Shown: positions 45,496 through 54,009, counted from the first letter of the stretch. The stretch is 64,000 nucleotides of DNA from Rhizobacter sp. (GCA_025350965.1 JANXWV010000135.1:1-64000); one strand, 5' to 3'. The notes: generated by a model from the letters alone, not told the origin. Numbers and translations: made by a program.

Positions 45496-46122
45496 ATGGA
45501 CAAGCGGATGGCATCGAGCCCGGCAGTGATCGTGTTGGCAGCGGGCAAGGGCGCGCGCTTCGAGGGCATGCAACACAAGCTCGAGCAAAGCCTGGACGGC
45601 TCGACCGTGCTCGGCAGAACGCTGCGCCAGGTGATCGCCAGCCAGATCAACGTGGTCGTCGTCACCACGGCGAGGCTCGCCGCTGTGGCGCGGGCCCATG
45701 TGGCCGCGCGCGATGTGGTCGTGCTGCCCGAGGTCGGCAGCGCGGGCAGCGATGGGCTCGGCATGGGTTACTCGATCGGAGCCGGCGTCAGCGCCCGGCC
45801 CGACGCAACGGGCTGGCTCGTGTTGCCCGGCGACATGCCGCTGGTGCAGCCCGCCACGCTGCTTTCGGTGGCGCGCGAGCTGGCGCACCACGCGGTGGTG
45901 TATGCGCAGCACAAGGGGCGGCGCGGCCACCCGGTCGGGTTCTCGGCCGAGCTGTATTCCGAACTGGTGGCGCTGGAGGGCGACGAAGGCGCGCGCCGGC
46001 TGGTCGCACGCTATGCGGCGTTCGGCGTCGAGGTGGACGACCCCGGCGTGCTGATCGATGTGGACACGCAGGCCGACCTCGAATCGACGCGCCGGCTCGT
46101 CAGCAAGGCCCGCGTCAGCTGA
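45496..46122 (+). CDS. MobA/MocA-like nucleotidyltransferase
   Basis: A 208-residue NTP-transferase. It shows AVIVLAAGKGARFEGMQHKL (nucleotide-binding loop), GWLVLPGDMPLVQPATLLSV (metal-binding DMP) and GHPVGFSAELYSELVALEGD, followed by VLIDVDTQADLE. This is the pattern of molybdenum cofactor cytidylyltransferase MocA/MobA-like proteins that mature the cofactor for xanthine-dehydrogenase-type enzymes. No such enzyme lies in the window, so the role is from family only. Alternative ATG at 45508. Confidence 0.88.
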   Translation: MDKRMASSPAVIVLAAGKGARFEGMQHKLEQSLDGSTVLGRTLRQVIASQINVVVVTTARLAAVARAHVAARDVVVLPEVGSAGSDGLGMGYSIGAGVSARPDATGWLVLPGDMPLVQPATLLSVARELAHHAVVYAQHKGRRGHPVGFSAELYSELVALEGDEGARRLVARYAAFGVEVDDPGVLIDVDTQADLESTRRLVSKARVS

Positions 46123-46130
46123 CGCGGGCC
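46107..46130. terminator. 24-bp perfect palindrome over the nucleotidyltransferase stop codon
   Basis: GGCCCGCGTCAG is followed directly by its reverse complement CTGACGCGGGCC. The TGA stop is inside the right arm. It lies between convergent genes and could act in both directions, although no T-run follows. Confidence 0.6.
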
Positions 46131-46170
46131 GGGCCTTGCGGCTGCTCCGCGAGCGGCTGGGCCCAGGCCG

Positions 46171-46779
46171 TCAGCGTGTCAGCGCATGGCCTCGCGCCAG
46201 CGCCACCAGGCGCTCGACGTCGCGGTCGCGAATGCCACACGCGTTCAATGACCTGGCGGTGTCGAGCAGGTAGTCGAGCGTGCTGCCGAACCGGCCGCGC
46301 GCGCTGCGCAGCACGTCGATCATCTGCTCGTCGGGCAAGGCGCCGGTGTGCGCAGGGCTGTTGCGGTTCAGTGTGAACGCCAGTGCGTTCACGCGGCCGA
46401 GCGGGGTGCGGCAGGCCAGCCACTTCGGGTCGTACACGCCGGTGGGCATCTCGCGGGCCCACAGGCGCTCGAGTTCCGCCGCAGCGCGGCTGCGCTCGAT
46501 CCGGTACACCATGCCCCGGCACGAGCCACCCGGCACGAGCGCGAACACCAGGCCCGGGCATTCGGGCGTGCCACGGTTGATGCGCGAGCGCATGGCGAGC
46601 GACCGGTGCCAGCCATGCACCACAGCGCCGCGCTGCTCGTCGGCGTCGAACTCCGGGCGCCAGATCAACGAAGCGTAGCCGAACACCCACAGGTCGCCCG
46701 CGCCGCCCCAGGCCGCAACCGTGCTGGCAAGCATCGCCTGCGGGTCGCGCACGCACATCGCCTCGAAGGGAAAGCTCAT
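46171..46779 (-). CDS. ChaC-like gamma-glutamylcyclotransferase
   Basis: A 202-residue enzyme that cleaves the gamma-glutamyl group of glutathione to 5-oxoproline and Cys-Gly. LWVFGYASLIWRPEFDADEQ carries the YxSL substrate loop, HGWHRSLAMRSRINRGTPEC, GLVFALVPGGSCRGMVYRI and LWAREMPTGVYDPKWL (catalytic Glu region) follow, as in ChaC. Length fits. Its promoter gap faces the OmpA-like gene. Confidence 0.92.
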   Translation of the reverse strand: MSFPFEAMCVRDPQAMLASTVAAWGGAGDLWVFGYASLIWRPEFDADEQRGAVVHGWHRSLAMRSRINRGTPECPGLVFALVPGGSCRGMVYRIERSRAAAELERLWAREMPTGVYDPKWLACRTPLGRVNALAFTLNRNSPAHTGALPDEQMIDVLRSARGRFGSTLDYLLDTARSLNACGIRDRDVERLVALARGHALTR

Positions 46780-46820
46780 GCGCCCACTCTAAAATGAAAG
46801 GCTTCGCAGAGGAAACCTGA

Positions 46821-47315
46821 ATGAACGACCAGAACGATGATTCGCAAAGTTATGCACTGATGGTGTTGGCCGGTGTGGTGGCACTGGTGATCGCGGGGGT
46901 CATTGCACTGGCCGTCTCGACCACGATGCCGACCACGATGGGCTCCCCCGCCGCCCGGCCCGCCGCGCCAGCTGCCGCGATGGCTAGCAAGGCGGATGCC
47001 GGCCAGGCCGACGGCCGCGTCTACTTCGACCTGGGCTCGGCCGCTTTGCCCGCCGACGCCGCCGCTGAGCTGGACCGTGTGGCCACGGCGGCGCGCGCCG
47101 GCACCAACGCCACGGTGCTGATCTCGGGCTACCACGACGCGACCGGCGATGCCGCCCAGAACGCCGAACTTGCCAAGGAACGCGCCCAGGCCGTGCGCCA
47201 CGCGCTCGAAGCCAACGGCGTGGCGCCCGACCGCCTGGTGATGGCCAAACCGGTCGTCGCCGAAGGCGGCACCGATCCGCGCGAAGCCCGCCGCGTGGAA
47301 CTGCGCCTGCGCTGA
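46821..47315 (+). CDS. OmpA-domain protein with N-terminal membrane anchor
   Basis: A 164-residue protein with a single N-terminal helix (ALMVLAGVVALVIAGVIALA, residues 12-32), an Ala/Pro linker and an OmpA C-terminal-like domain: VYFDLGSAALPADAAAELDR, LISGYHDATGDAAQNAELAK, ERAQAVRHALEANGV and EARRVELRLR. The usual D and R of the peptidoglycan-binding site are partly present (YHDATG; ARRVEL). It probably touches peptidoglycan from the inner membrane. GAGGAAAC precedes the ATG. Confidence 0.88.
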   Translation: MNDQNDDSQSYALMVLAGVVALVIAGVIALAVSTTMPTTMGSPAARPAAPAAAMASKADAGQADGRVYFDLGSAALPADAAAELDRVATAARAGTNATVLISGYHDATGDAAQNAELAKERAQAVRHALEANGVAPDRLVMAKPVVAEGGTDPREARRVELRLR

Positions 47316-47356
47316 CAGCGCTGCAGGCGTCGCCCTGGTGCCGACGCGCGATTGAT

Positions 47357-47385
47357 TTGACGGTGTAACCAAGTTACAGAATAAT
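47357..47385 (+). promoter_or_regulatory. edd promoter
   Basis: TTGACG (47357-47362), a 17-bp spacer and AATAAT (47380-47385) make a strong sigma-70-type promoter, 45 bp before the edd start codon. The spacer contains the perfect palindrome described in the next entry. Confidence 0.75.
47364..47378 (+). promoter_or_regulatory. HexR-like operator in the edd promoter
   Basis: TGTAACCAAGTTACA is a perfect inverted repeat with 6-bp arms and a 3-bp centre, very close to the HexR consensus as I recall it (TGTARTNNNAYTACA). Bound protein would sit between the -35 and -10 boxes and block transcription. An extra GTTACA half site lies at 47396-47401. No hexR gene is in the window. Confidence 0.7.
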
Positions 47386-47430
47386 CGAACCCAGCGTTAC
47401 AGGCCCATCGCGCCTGTCGAAGGTCGAGCC

Positions 47431-49296
47431 ATGAAGCAAGCCGTCGTCGAAGTCACCCAGCGCATCCGCGAGCGCAGCGCGGCCACGCGCAGCCGCTACC
47501 TGGCGCGTGTCGAGGCCGCCGTCAACCGCCCGCGCGGCGCCGACCGCATGGGGTGCGCCAATGTGGCGCACGCGTTCGCGGCGCTGCCCGCGAACGACAA
47601 GTTCCGCATCGTTGCCGAGCGCGCGCCGAACATCGGCGTGGTCACCGCCTACAACGACATGCTGTCCGCGCACCAGCCCTACGAAGGCTTCCCGGCGGTC
47701 ATTCGCCATGAGGCCGCGAAGCACGGCGCCACCGTGCAGGTGGCGGGGGGCGTGCCGGCCATGTGCGACGGCGTCACGCAAGGCCTGCCCGGCATGGAGT
47801 TGAGCCTGTTCTCTCGTGACAACATCGCAATGGGCACCGCCATCGCACTGACCCACGATGTGTTCGATGCCGCCTTGCTGCTCGGCGTGTGCGACAAGAT
47901 CGTGCCCGGGCTGTTGATCGGTGCGCTGCACTTCGGTCACCTGCCCTGCGTGTTCGTGCCGGCGGGGCCGATGAGCACCGGCATGTCGAACACCGCCAAG
48001 TCGCGGGTGCGGGAGCAGTACGCGCAGGGCCAGGTCAGCCGCGACGAGCTGCTCAAGGCCGAGTCGGCCGCGTACCACGGCGCTGGCACCTGCACGTTCT
48101 ACGGCACCGCCAACAGCAACCAGATGCTGCTCGAAGCCATGGGCCTGCACGTGCCGGGCGCGGCCTTCGTTCACCCGCACGCGCAGCTGCGCGAAGCGCT
48201 GACGCGCGAGGCGGTGCGCACGGTGCTCGACATCGCGGCCGGGCCGCGTCTCGACGGCCGGCCGGGCGGCGATCGGTTCCTGCCGATCGGCCGGCTGGTC
48301 GACGAGCGCGTGATCGTCAACGCCATGGTCGCGCTGCTGGCCACCGGCGGGTCGACCAACCACCTGATCCACTGGGTCGCGGTGGCGCGCTCGGCCGGTA
48401 TCCAGATCGACTGGACCGACTTCTCCGACCTGTCGCACGCCACGCCCTTGCTGGCCCGCGTGTACCCGAACGGCGTGGCCGACGTGAACCAGTTCCAGGC
48501 CGCCGGCGGCCCGGGCTTCGTGATCCGCGAGTTGATCGACAGCGGCGTGATGCACGGCGACGTGGCCACCGTGGCGGCGGGTGGCTTGCGGGCCTACGGC
48601 GCGGTGCCGGAGGTCGATGGCAGTGGCAGCGGCCAGGCTGGTTCCATGGCGCTGCGCTGGAGCGCACTGCCGGCCGCGCCCATCGACGATGCCGTCGTGC
48701 GCACTGCGGCCGCGCCGTTCAGCGAGGAGGGCGGTTTGAAGCTGCTGACCGGCAACCTGGGCCGCGCCGTCATCAAGGTCTCGGCGGTGCCCACCGACCG
48801 GCACATCGTCGAGGCGCCGGTCATCCTCTTCGACACGCAAGAGCAGTTGCTCGCCGCCTACAAGGCCGGCGAACTGGAGCGTGACTTCATCGCCGTGGTG
48901 CGCTTCCAGGGCCCGGCCGCTTGCGGCATGCCCGAGTTGCACAAGCTCACCCCGCCGCTCGGCGTGCTGCAAGGCAAGGGCTTCAAGGTGGCGCTCGTGA
49001 CCGACGGGCGCATGAGCGGTGCGTCCGGCAAGGTGCCGGCCGCCATCCACGTGAGCCCCGAAGTGCTGCACGGTGGGCCACTGGGCAAGCTGCGGCATGG
49101 CGACGTGGTCCGCCTCGACGCCGTGGCAGGCACGCTCGATGCATTGGTCGACGCCGACACCTGGGCCAGGCGCGTCTGCGCAGAGCTGCCGGCGGAGCAG
49201 GCCGACGTGAATGGCCACGGCCTGGGCCGCGAACTCTTCGCCGGCATGCGGCGCAACGTGCTCACGGCCGAGCAGGGCGCGTGCAGCTGGTTGTGA
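47431..49296 (+). CDS. edd: Phosphogluconate dehydratase Edd
   Basis: A 621-residue [4Fe-4S] dehydratase that turns 6-phosphogluconate into KDPG, first step of the Entner-Doudoroff pathway. Cluster and active-site motifs are in place: [80 protein letters not shown] and the C-terminal [20 protein letters not shown]. Length is typical of Edd rather than IlvD (about 560). The eda gene follows after 67 bp. Confidence 0.97.
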   Translation: MKQAVVEVTQRIRERSAATRSRYLARVEAAVNRPRGADRMGCANVAHAFAALPANDKFRIVAERAPNIGVVTAYNDMLSAHQPYEGFPAVIRHEAAKHGATVQVAGGVPAMCDGVTQGLPGMELSLFSRDNIAMGTAIALTHDVFDAALLLGVCDKIVPGLLIGALHFGHLPCVFVPAGPMSTGMSNTAKSRVREQYAQGQVSRDELLKAESAAYHGAGTCTFYGTANSNQMLLEAMGLHVPGAAFVHPHAQLREALTREAVRTVLDIAAGPRLDGRPGGDRFLPIGRLVDERVIVNAMVALLATGGSTNHLIHWVAVARSAGIQIDWTDFSDLSHATPLLARVYPNGVADVNQFQAAGGPGFVIRELIDSGVMHGDVATVAAGGLRAYGAVPEVDGSGSGQAGSMALRWSALPAAPIDDAVVRTAAAPFSEEGGLKLLTGNLGRAVIKVSAVPTDRHIVEAPVILFDTQEQLLAAYKAGELERDFIAVVRFQGPAACGMPELHKLTPPLGVLQGKGFKVALVTDGRMSGASGKVPAAIHVSPEVLHGGPLGKLRHGDVVRLDAVAGTLDALVDADTWARRVCAELPAEQADVNGHGLGRELFAGMRRNVLTAEQGACSWL

Positions 49297-49317
49297 TTGC
49301 GCTGCCTGCCCGGATTC

Positions 49318-49332
49318 TGTAACGCGGTTGTG
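49318..49332 (+). promoter_or_regulatory. Possible second HexR-like site between edd and eda
   Basis: TGTAACGCGGTTGTG keeps the left arm of the edd site exactly and 4 of 6 positions of the right arm, with the same 3-bp spacing. It lies 31 bp before eda. Weaker than the edd site and possibly chance. Confidence 0.35.
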
Positions 49333-49363
49333 TGACCCCATCGATTCGACTGGAGCGAAGAAC

Positions 49364-49993
49364 ATGAACAACACCCTGGACCTCGTGGCCTACGGCCCGG
49401 TCATCCCGGTCATCGTGATCGACCGATTGGAAGACGCCGTGCCGATCGCGCAGGCCCTCGTCGACGGCGGCGTGCGCGTGCTCGAAGTGACGCTGCGCAC
49501 ACCGGTTGCGCTGCACTGCATGGAGGCCATTGCGCGCGCGGTGCCCGGCGCCGTCCTGGGTGCCGGGACGGTGCGCAGCGTGGCCGACGCACAGGCCGCC
49601 AAGAATGCAGGCTGCGTGTTCGCGGTGAGCCCTGGCTACACCAGCCAGATCGGCAACGCCTGTCGCGAGATCGGCCTGCCGCTCTTGCCCGGTACCGCCA
49701 CCGGCAGCGAGGTGATGCAAGCGAATGCCGACGGCTACCACTTCCTGAAGTTCTTCCCCGCGACGCAGGCCGGCGGCATCCCGATGCTGAAGGCGCTGGC
49801 CGGGCCCTTCACTGACGTGGTGTTCTGCCCCACGGGCGGCATCACGCTCGCCACCGCACCGCAGTTCCTGGCGCTGCCCAACGTCAAGGTCTGCGGCGGC
49901 TCCTGGCTCACCCCGGCCGACGCCGTGGCGGCGAAAGACTGGGCGCGCATCACGCAGCTTGCGAAAGAGGCGAGTGCCTTGCCGCGAGGTTGA
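49364..49993 (+). CDS. eda: KDPG aldolase Eda
   Basis: A 209-residue class I aldolase cleaving KDPG to pyruvate and glyceraldehyde 3-phosphate. Catalytic Glu in VRVLEVTLRTPVALHCMEAI and Schiff-base Lys in GYHFLKFFPATQAGGIPMLK are present, together with AVLGAGTVRSVADAQAAKNA and the phosphate loop VFCPTGGITLATAP. Normal length. ATG 49364 follows GGAGCG; the frame upstream overlaps the end of edd. Confidence 0.97.
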   Translation: MNNTLDLVAYGPVIPVIVIDRLEDAVPIAQALVDGGVRVLEVTLRTPVALHCMEAIARAVPGAVLGAGTVRSVADAQAAKNAGCVFAVSPGYTSQIGNACREIGLPLLPGTATGSEVMQANADGYHFLKFFPATQAGGIPMLKALAGPFTDVVFCPTGGITLATAPQFLALPNVKVCGGSWLTPADAVAAKDWARITQLAKEASALPRG

Positions 49994-50004
49994 GGTGAAT
50001 GGCG

Positions 50005-50023
50005 CCCTCCCTTTGGGAGAGGG
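50005..50023. terminator. Hairpin between eda and gloA
   Basis: CTCCC-TTT-GGGAG stem extended by flanking C and G runs, 12 bp after the eda stop, between convergent genes. No T tract, so efficiency is uncertain. Confidence 0.5.
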
Positions 50024-50035
50024 ACTACGGCTTCG

Positions 50036-50422
50036 CTACTCGGCGCGCTGAATGAGTTCGATCTTGTAGCCATCCGGGTCGGTGACGAACGCGATCACGG
50101 TGGTGCCGCCCTTCACCGGGCCGGCTTCGCGGGTCACCGCACCGCCGCTGGCGCGGATCTTGTCGCAGGCGGCATAGGCGTCCGGCACGCCGATGGCGAT
50201 GTGGCCGTAGGCCGTGCCCATGTCGTATGACTCGACGCCGTGGTTGTAGGTCAGCTCCAGTTCGGCATGCTCGGGGTTCCTGCCATAGCCCAGGAACGCG
50301 AGGCTGTAGTTCTGCGTCGGGTTCTCGGACTGGCGCAGCAGGCTCATGCCCATCACGCTCGTGTAGAAGTCGATCGAGCGTTGCAGGTTGCCCACGCGCA
50401 GCATGGTGTGCAGCAGTCTCAT
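50036..50422 (-). CDS. gloA: Lactoylglutathione lyase (glyoxalase I)
   Basis: A 128-residue metalloenzyme converting the methylglyoxal-glutathione adduct to lactoylglutathione. [20 protein letters not shown] holds the first His ligand, [16 protein letters not shown] the Glu, [19 protein letters not shown] the second His, and [11 protein letters not shown] the last Glu. Length matches nickel-type short GloA of proteobacteria. The thioesterase gene lies 11 bp upstream on the same strand. Confidence 0.96.
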   Translation of the reverse strand: MRLLHTMLRVGNLQRSIDFYTSVMGMSLLRQSENPTQNYSLAFLGYGRNPEHAELELTYNHGVESYDMGTAYGHIAIGVPDAYAACDKIRASGGAVTREAGPVKGGTTVIAFVTDPDGYKIELIQRAE

Positions 50423-50433
50423 TCAAAAGCCTT

Positions 50434-50976
50434 TCAAGGGGTGTCGAAGACGAAGCAAGTCGTAGACGCGTGAGCGTACAGCTTGCCGTCCGGCCCCACC
50501 AGGCGGCCGTCGGCAGTGGCCATGCGGCCGCCGAGGTGAATCACCTTGCCTTCGGCGCGCACCAGCTGCACCTGGGTGGTCACGGCGCGCACGTAGTTGA
50601 CCTTCAGCTCCACGGTGGTGTAGCCCTTGCCGGCCGGTAGCGCCGAGTGCACGGCGCAGCCGACGCACGAGTCGAGCAACGTGGCGATCCAGCCGCCGTG
50701 CACGGTGCCGAGCGGGTTGTAGTGTGCTGCCTTCGGCTGGCCCTGGAACACGGCGCGACCGGGCTCGATCTCGACAGCGAGCATGTCCACCGTCTCGCTG
50801 ATCGGCACGCTCGGCAGCAGGCCGTTGAACATGGCCTCGAACACCTGCATGCCGGACAGGCCGGCCACCTGGTCGGGCCGCGAGATGCCGGGCGGTGCCA
50901 TGCGGCTGCGCACCTCGGCGGCACGTGCGTGCCACTGGGCCAGCACGGCGGCGGTGTCGGCAAGTTCTTGTTTCAT
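50434..50976 (-). CDS. PaaI-like hotdog-fold thioesterase
   Basis: A 180-residue acyl-CoA thioesterase-like protein. The hotdog core shows HYNPLGTVHGGWIATLLDSC, VGCAVHSALPAGKGYTTVEL, KVNYVRAVTTQVQLVRAEGK and HLGGRMATADGRLVGPDGKL. The N-terminal 60 residues are extra relative to minimal PaaI. AAGGAG precedes the ATG. It is divergent from the marR gene with 50 bp between starts, so it should be under the same operator. Substrate unknown. Confidence 0.88.
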   Translation of the reverse strand: MKQELADTAAVLAQWHARAAEVRSRMAPPGISRPDQVAGLSGMQVFEAMFNGLLPSVPISETVDMLAVEIEPGRAVFQGQPKAAHYNPLGTVHGGWIATLLDSCVGCAVHSALPAGKGYTTVELKVNYVRAVTTQVQLVRAEGKVIHLGGRMATADGRLVGPDGKLYAHASTTCFVFDTP

Positions 50977-51005
50977 TCGGTTCTCCTTGAGGTTGTAGCT
51001 GCAAC

Positions 51006-51021
51006 GATTGTAGATACAATC
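51006..51021. promoter_or_regulatory. MarR-type operator palindrome
   Basis: GATTGTAGATACAATC is a perfect 7-2-7 dyad, 5 bp before the marR start and 30 bp from the thioesterase start. A related imperfect word, TTGTAGCTGCAA, lies at 50993-51004. The TTGTA/TACAA arms are typical for MarR-family autoregulation. Confidence 0.7.
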
Positions 51022-51026
51022 ACTGC

Positions 51027-51509
51027 GTGAAATTAAAACCCCAGTCGAGTGCCGCAGCATTGCCCCAGGTGCCGCGCGGCTGCACCAGCTTCAAGCTGCG
51101 CCAGTTGTCGCGCCGCGTCAGCGCACACTACGACCGCGCGGTCATCGGGGCGGGGCTGAAGACCACGCAGTACTCGCTGCTGTCGCATCTGGTGAAGCTC
51201 GCGCCCATCCGCCCCGGCGAGCTGGCAGTGGCGATGGAAATGGACGCATCGACCCTCACGCGCAACCTGCAGGTGCTGGTTGCGCAAGGGTGGGCCACGG
51301 TCGATGCGGGCACCGATTCCCGCAGCCGCTTCGTCAACCCCACCGCCGCCGGCCGCGCCAAGCGCGCCGAGGCCCAACGCGCCTGGAAGCGCGCCCAGCT
51401 GAGCTTGAACGAACGCCTGGGTGCCGCGCATGTGGCCGCGCTGCACGCACTGATCGACGATTGCCTGCTGCTGATGAACGAGGCACCTGCGGGAGACGCC
51501 GATGAATGA
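51027..51509 (+). CDS. MarR-family transcriptional regulator
   Basis: A 160-residue winged-helix regulator. Visible are LRQLSRRVSAHYDRAVIGAG, LKTTQYSLLSHLVKLAPIRP, GELAVAMEMDASTLTRNLQV (recognition helix) and LVAQGWATVDAGTDSRSRFV (wing). It probably represses itself, the MFS gene and the divergent thioesterase through the dyad overlapping its promoter. GTG start. The end overlaps the MFS start by 8 bp. Confidence 0.93.
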   Translation: MKLKPQSSAAALPQVPRGCTSFKLRQLSRRVSAHYDRAVIGAGLKTTQYSLLSHLVKLAPIRPGELAVAMEMDASTLTRNLQVLVAQGWATVDAGTDSRSRFVNPTAAGRAKRAEAQRAWKRAQLSLNERLGAAHVAALHALIDDCLLLMNEAPAGDADE

Positions 51510-52755
51510 CGCCAACCGCCCGCCCCGCCCGCTCCCCGTCGGCCTGGTGCTGCTCGCTGCCGGCGGCGTGTTCGCGCTGACCATGGGCGCGCGCCAGTCC
51601 ATGGGCCTGTTCCTCGGCGCCCTCAACACCCACACCGGGCTGGGCCTCGCGAGCATCAGCCTCGCGTTCGCGTTCGGCCAGTTGTGGTGGGGCCTGACAC
51701 AGCCCTTCGCCGGCATGGTGGCCGACCGCCTCGGCGCCGGCCGCGTGCTGGTGGCCGGTGTTCTGCTGGTGGCACTCGGCACGGCGATGGTGCCGTTCAT
51801 GACGAGCACCGGCGGCCTCGTTCTCGCCATCGGCGTGGTCGCGGCGGGCGGGGCCGGCATGGCCGGGCCGTCGGTGCTGATGGCCGCCACGACCCGCCTG
51901 ATCGCGCCCGCGAAGCGCGCCATGGCGACCGGCATCGTGAACGCCGGCGGCTCGTTCGGGCAGTTCCTGTTCGTGCCCATCGCACAGGGCATCACCGCCG
52001 CCGCCGGCTGGGTGGTGGCGCTGCAGAGCATGGGCGCACTCGTGCTGTTGGCGCTGCCTGCGGCGTGGGTGTTGCGCGGCGCCTCGGTGCAGGCAACGGC
52101 TGCCGGCTCGGTGGCCGGCGCCGTGGTCCCCAACGCGCCCGCTCTGTCCACCGGCCAGACGGTGCGCCGCGCGCTGGGTACGCCGAGCTTTCTGCTGCTC
52201 GGGGCGGGCTTCCTCGTGTGCGGATTCCACGTTGCCTTCATCGCGACGCACCTGCCGGGCGTGGTGGCGGCATGCCAGTTGCCGCCCTCGTTCGGCGCGT
52301 GGGCGCTGGCACTGGTCGGCCTGTTCAACATCGTCGGCAGCTTGTCGATGGGCTGGGCGATGGGGCGCTGGCGCATGAAGTCGCTGCTGTCGCTGGTTTA
52401 TGCGGCGCGCGCCGTGGCGGTGGCGGTGTTCGTGGTGCTGCCGAAGACCGAGGTGGTGGTGTTGGTGTTTGCCGCCGTGATGGGCCTGACCTTCCTGTCC
52501 ACCGTGCCCCCCACGGCGGGGCTGGTGGCCAAGATGTTCGGCACTGCCCACATGGCCACGCTCTTCGGCGTGGTGATGCTGACGCACCAGATCGGCGGCT
52601 TCCTCGGCGCCTACCTGGGTGGCAAGGCCTTCGTCGCGACCGGCAACTACGACTGGATGTGGTACGCCGACATCGTGCTCGCCGTCGGCGCGGCCTTGAT
52701 CCACCTGCCGATCCGCGAGGCGGTGCTGCCGGCACGGGTCGCAGCACCGGCGTGA
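51502..52755 (+). CDS. Major facilitator superfamily transporter
   Basis: A 417-residue inner-membrane protein with about twelve helices. The MFS motif A is in GMVADRLGAGRVLVAGVLLV between helices 2 and 3; ARQSMGLFLGALNTHTGLGL and MAATTRLIAPAKRAMATGIV are characteristic of the OFA/monocarboxylate-like branch. Co-transcribed with marR by overlap, so it probably exports or imports the compound sensed by that regulator. Confidence 0.92.
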   Translation: MNDANRPPRPLPVGLVLLAAGGVFALTMGARQSMGLFLGALNTHTGLGLASISLAFAFGQLWWGLTQPFAGMVADRLGAGRVLVAGVLLVALGTAMVPFMTSTGGLVLAIGVVAAGGAGMAGPSVLMAATTRLIAPAKRAMATGIVNAGGSFGQFLFVPIAQGITAAAGWVVALQSMGALVLLALPAAWVLRGASVQATAAGSVAGAVVPNAPALSTGQTVRRALGTPSFLLLGAGFLVCGFHVAFIATHLPGVVAACQLPPSFGAWALALVGLFNIVGSLSMGWAMGRWRMKSLLSLVYAARAVAVAVFVVLPKTEVVVLVFAAVMGLTFLSTVPPTAGLVAKMFGTAHMATLFGVVMLTHQIGGFLGAYLGGKAFVATGNYDWMWYADIVLAVGAALIHLPIREAVLPARVAAPA

Positions 52756-52841
52756 GGGTCGGCAGTCGCATCGGCCTGCTTCTTGCTGCATGAGCCGTGC
52801 GACACCTGCACCCCGCCTTGCATCGAACTCCAGGAGAGGCC

Positions 52842-53321
52842 ATGACGACGCTGACCGCGGCGGCGTCCGCTGTGGCTGGCGCCAGCGCTCCGCCGATGAA
52901 GCTGCCCGGCCCGGTGCCGATGCTCGACAACCTCACCTACAGCGCGCTCGACAACATGGCCATCGCCGCGTTCGTGCTCGTCGGGATCCTGCTGATCGCG
53001 CGCTACTCGAAGGGTTTTCTCGGCAACGTGTCGGTGATGTTCGGCATGGTGGCGGCCACCGGCATCCGCATTCTCGCGAACGTCGACTTCAAGGCGAACC
53101 GGCACAACCTGTACATCGTGGCCATCGCCATCGGCGCCGGCATGATCCCGCTGGTCGCACCGCGCTGGAGCCAGCAGATGCCGCATGCGCTGCACCCGCT
53201 GCTCGAATCCGGCATCCTGCTCACCGCCATCGCGGCAGTGGCGTTGAACCTGTACTTCAATGGCAGCAAGGGCGGCGCGGAGGACGCCATCTCAGCGGCG
53301 AAGATGGCCGAGGCGCATTGA
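52842..53321 (+). pseudogene. Remnant of an NCS2 nucleobase (uracil/xanthine) permease
   Basis: An open 159-codon frame with a good ribosome binding site (GGAGAGG). Residues 28-65 (DNLTYSALDNMAIAAFVLVG, then ILLIARYSKGFLGNVSV) match the middle of NCS2 permeases, and residues 66-140 (MFGMVAATGIRILANVDF; MPHALHPLLESGILL) match their C-terminus. From memory of the family (about 450 residues), roughly 150 N-terminal residues and about 190 between these blocks are missing. Both losses are in frame. It cannot be a normal transporter; whether the short product is made is unknown. Confidence 0.72.
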
Positions 53322-53368
53322 GCTGAGCGGGATCGGTGCTGCCCCTCTGCGGCAAAGCCTTTTCCGTC

Positions 53369-53551
53369 TCAGTGTTCGCGAGTTGCCGCGAGGCCCGGCA
53401 CCACAGCGTTGCCGTAGGCGCTGCGCCAGCGTTCCGTGAGGAGCATCTGTTCGTCGAGCCGCTCGCCGGGCCGGGCGCGCTTCACAGCGCACCGCACTGC
53501 ACCGCACAGGCAGCCGCCGGTCAGGATGATCGATGCGGGCGTCGGTGTCAT
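53369..53551 (-). CDS. Small hypothetical protein with GFA-like CxCGAVR motif
   Basis: A 60-residue product starting MTPTPASIILTGGCLCGAVR. The GGCLCGAVR opening resembles glutathione-dependent formaldehyde-activating (GFA) proteins, whose zinc site starts this way, but the remaining cysteines of that fold (about 130 residues) are missing. The ATG overlaps the stop of the upstream acetyltransferase gene (ATGA), which favours a translated gene. It may be a truncated GFA gene. Confidence 0.4.
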   Translation of the reverse strand: MTPTPASIILTGGCLCGAVRCAVKRARPGERLDEQMLLTERWRSAYGNAVVPGLAATREH

Positions 53552-54009
53552 GGACGTCCTTCAGGTGTTGACGCAGGGCGAACGTACTCGATGTCCCATT
53601 CGCTCTCGGCGCGCTGCACGAAGCCGTGCCGCGCATAGAACCGGTTCGCAGCGCTGTCGCGCAACGCGCCGACGATGAACGGCTTGCCGGCGTGCGCCGG
53701 CTCGCGCAGCAGCGCCTCGATGACCGCGCTGCCGAGGCCTCGGCCCTGGTGCGCCGCATCGATGTAGAAGTGCTCGATCCGGGTCATGTCGGCCTCGGGC
53801 CACGTGGCCACGCAGCCGGCTGCTGCGTTGTCCACGACGATGCGCCGCGTGTGCTGCGGCCGGAACGTGCTGCGAAAGCGGTCGCGTGCGCGCACCGGGT
53901 CGAAGCGGCCGAGCGCCACCAGGCTTGCGCGCATCGTGGTGATGCGCAACTGCAGCAGGGCTTCGAAGTCGGACTCGCGAACGGCCTCGAACCTGAAGCT
54001 CGGCGTCAC
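53548..54009 (-). CDS. GNAT-family N-acetyltransferase
   Basis: A 153-residue acetyltransferase. The acetyl-CoA site QGRGLGSAVIEALLREPAHA is classical, preceded by MTRIEHFYIDAAH and followed by RFYARHGFVQRAESEWDIEY. Substrate not predictable. It lies 31 bp downstream of the SDR gene on the same strand. Confidence 0.9.
   Translation of the reverse strand: MTPSFRFEAVRESDFEALLQLRITTMRASLVALGRFDPVRARDRFRSTFRPQHTRRIVVDNAAAGCVATWPEADMTRIEHFYIDAAHQGRGLGSAVIEALLREPAHAGKPFIVGALRDSAANRFYARHGFVQRAESEWDIEYVRPASTPEGRP

Noticed and set aside
53369-53551. Complete GFA enzyme
   Set aside because: Only the first Cys motif is present; the rest of the zinc ligands are missing, so it is listed as a small hypothetical gene.
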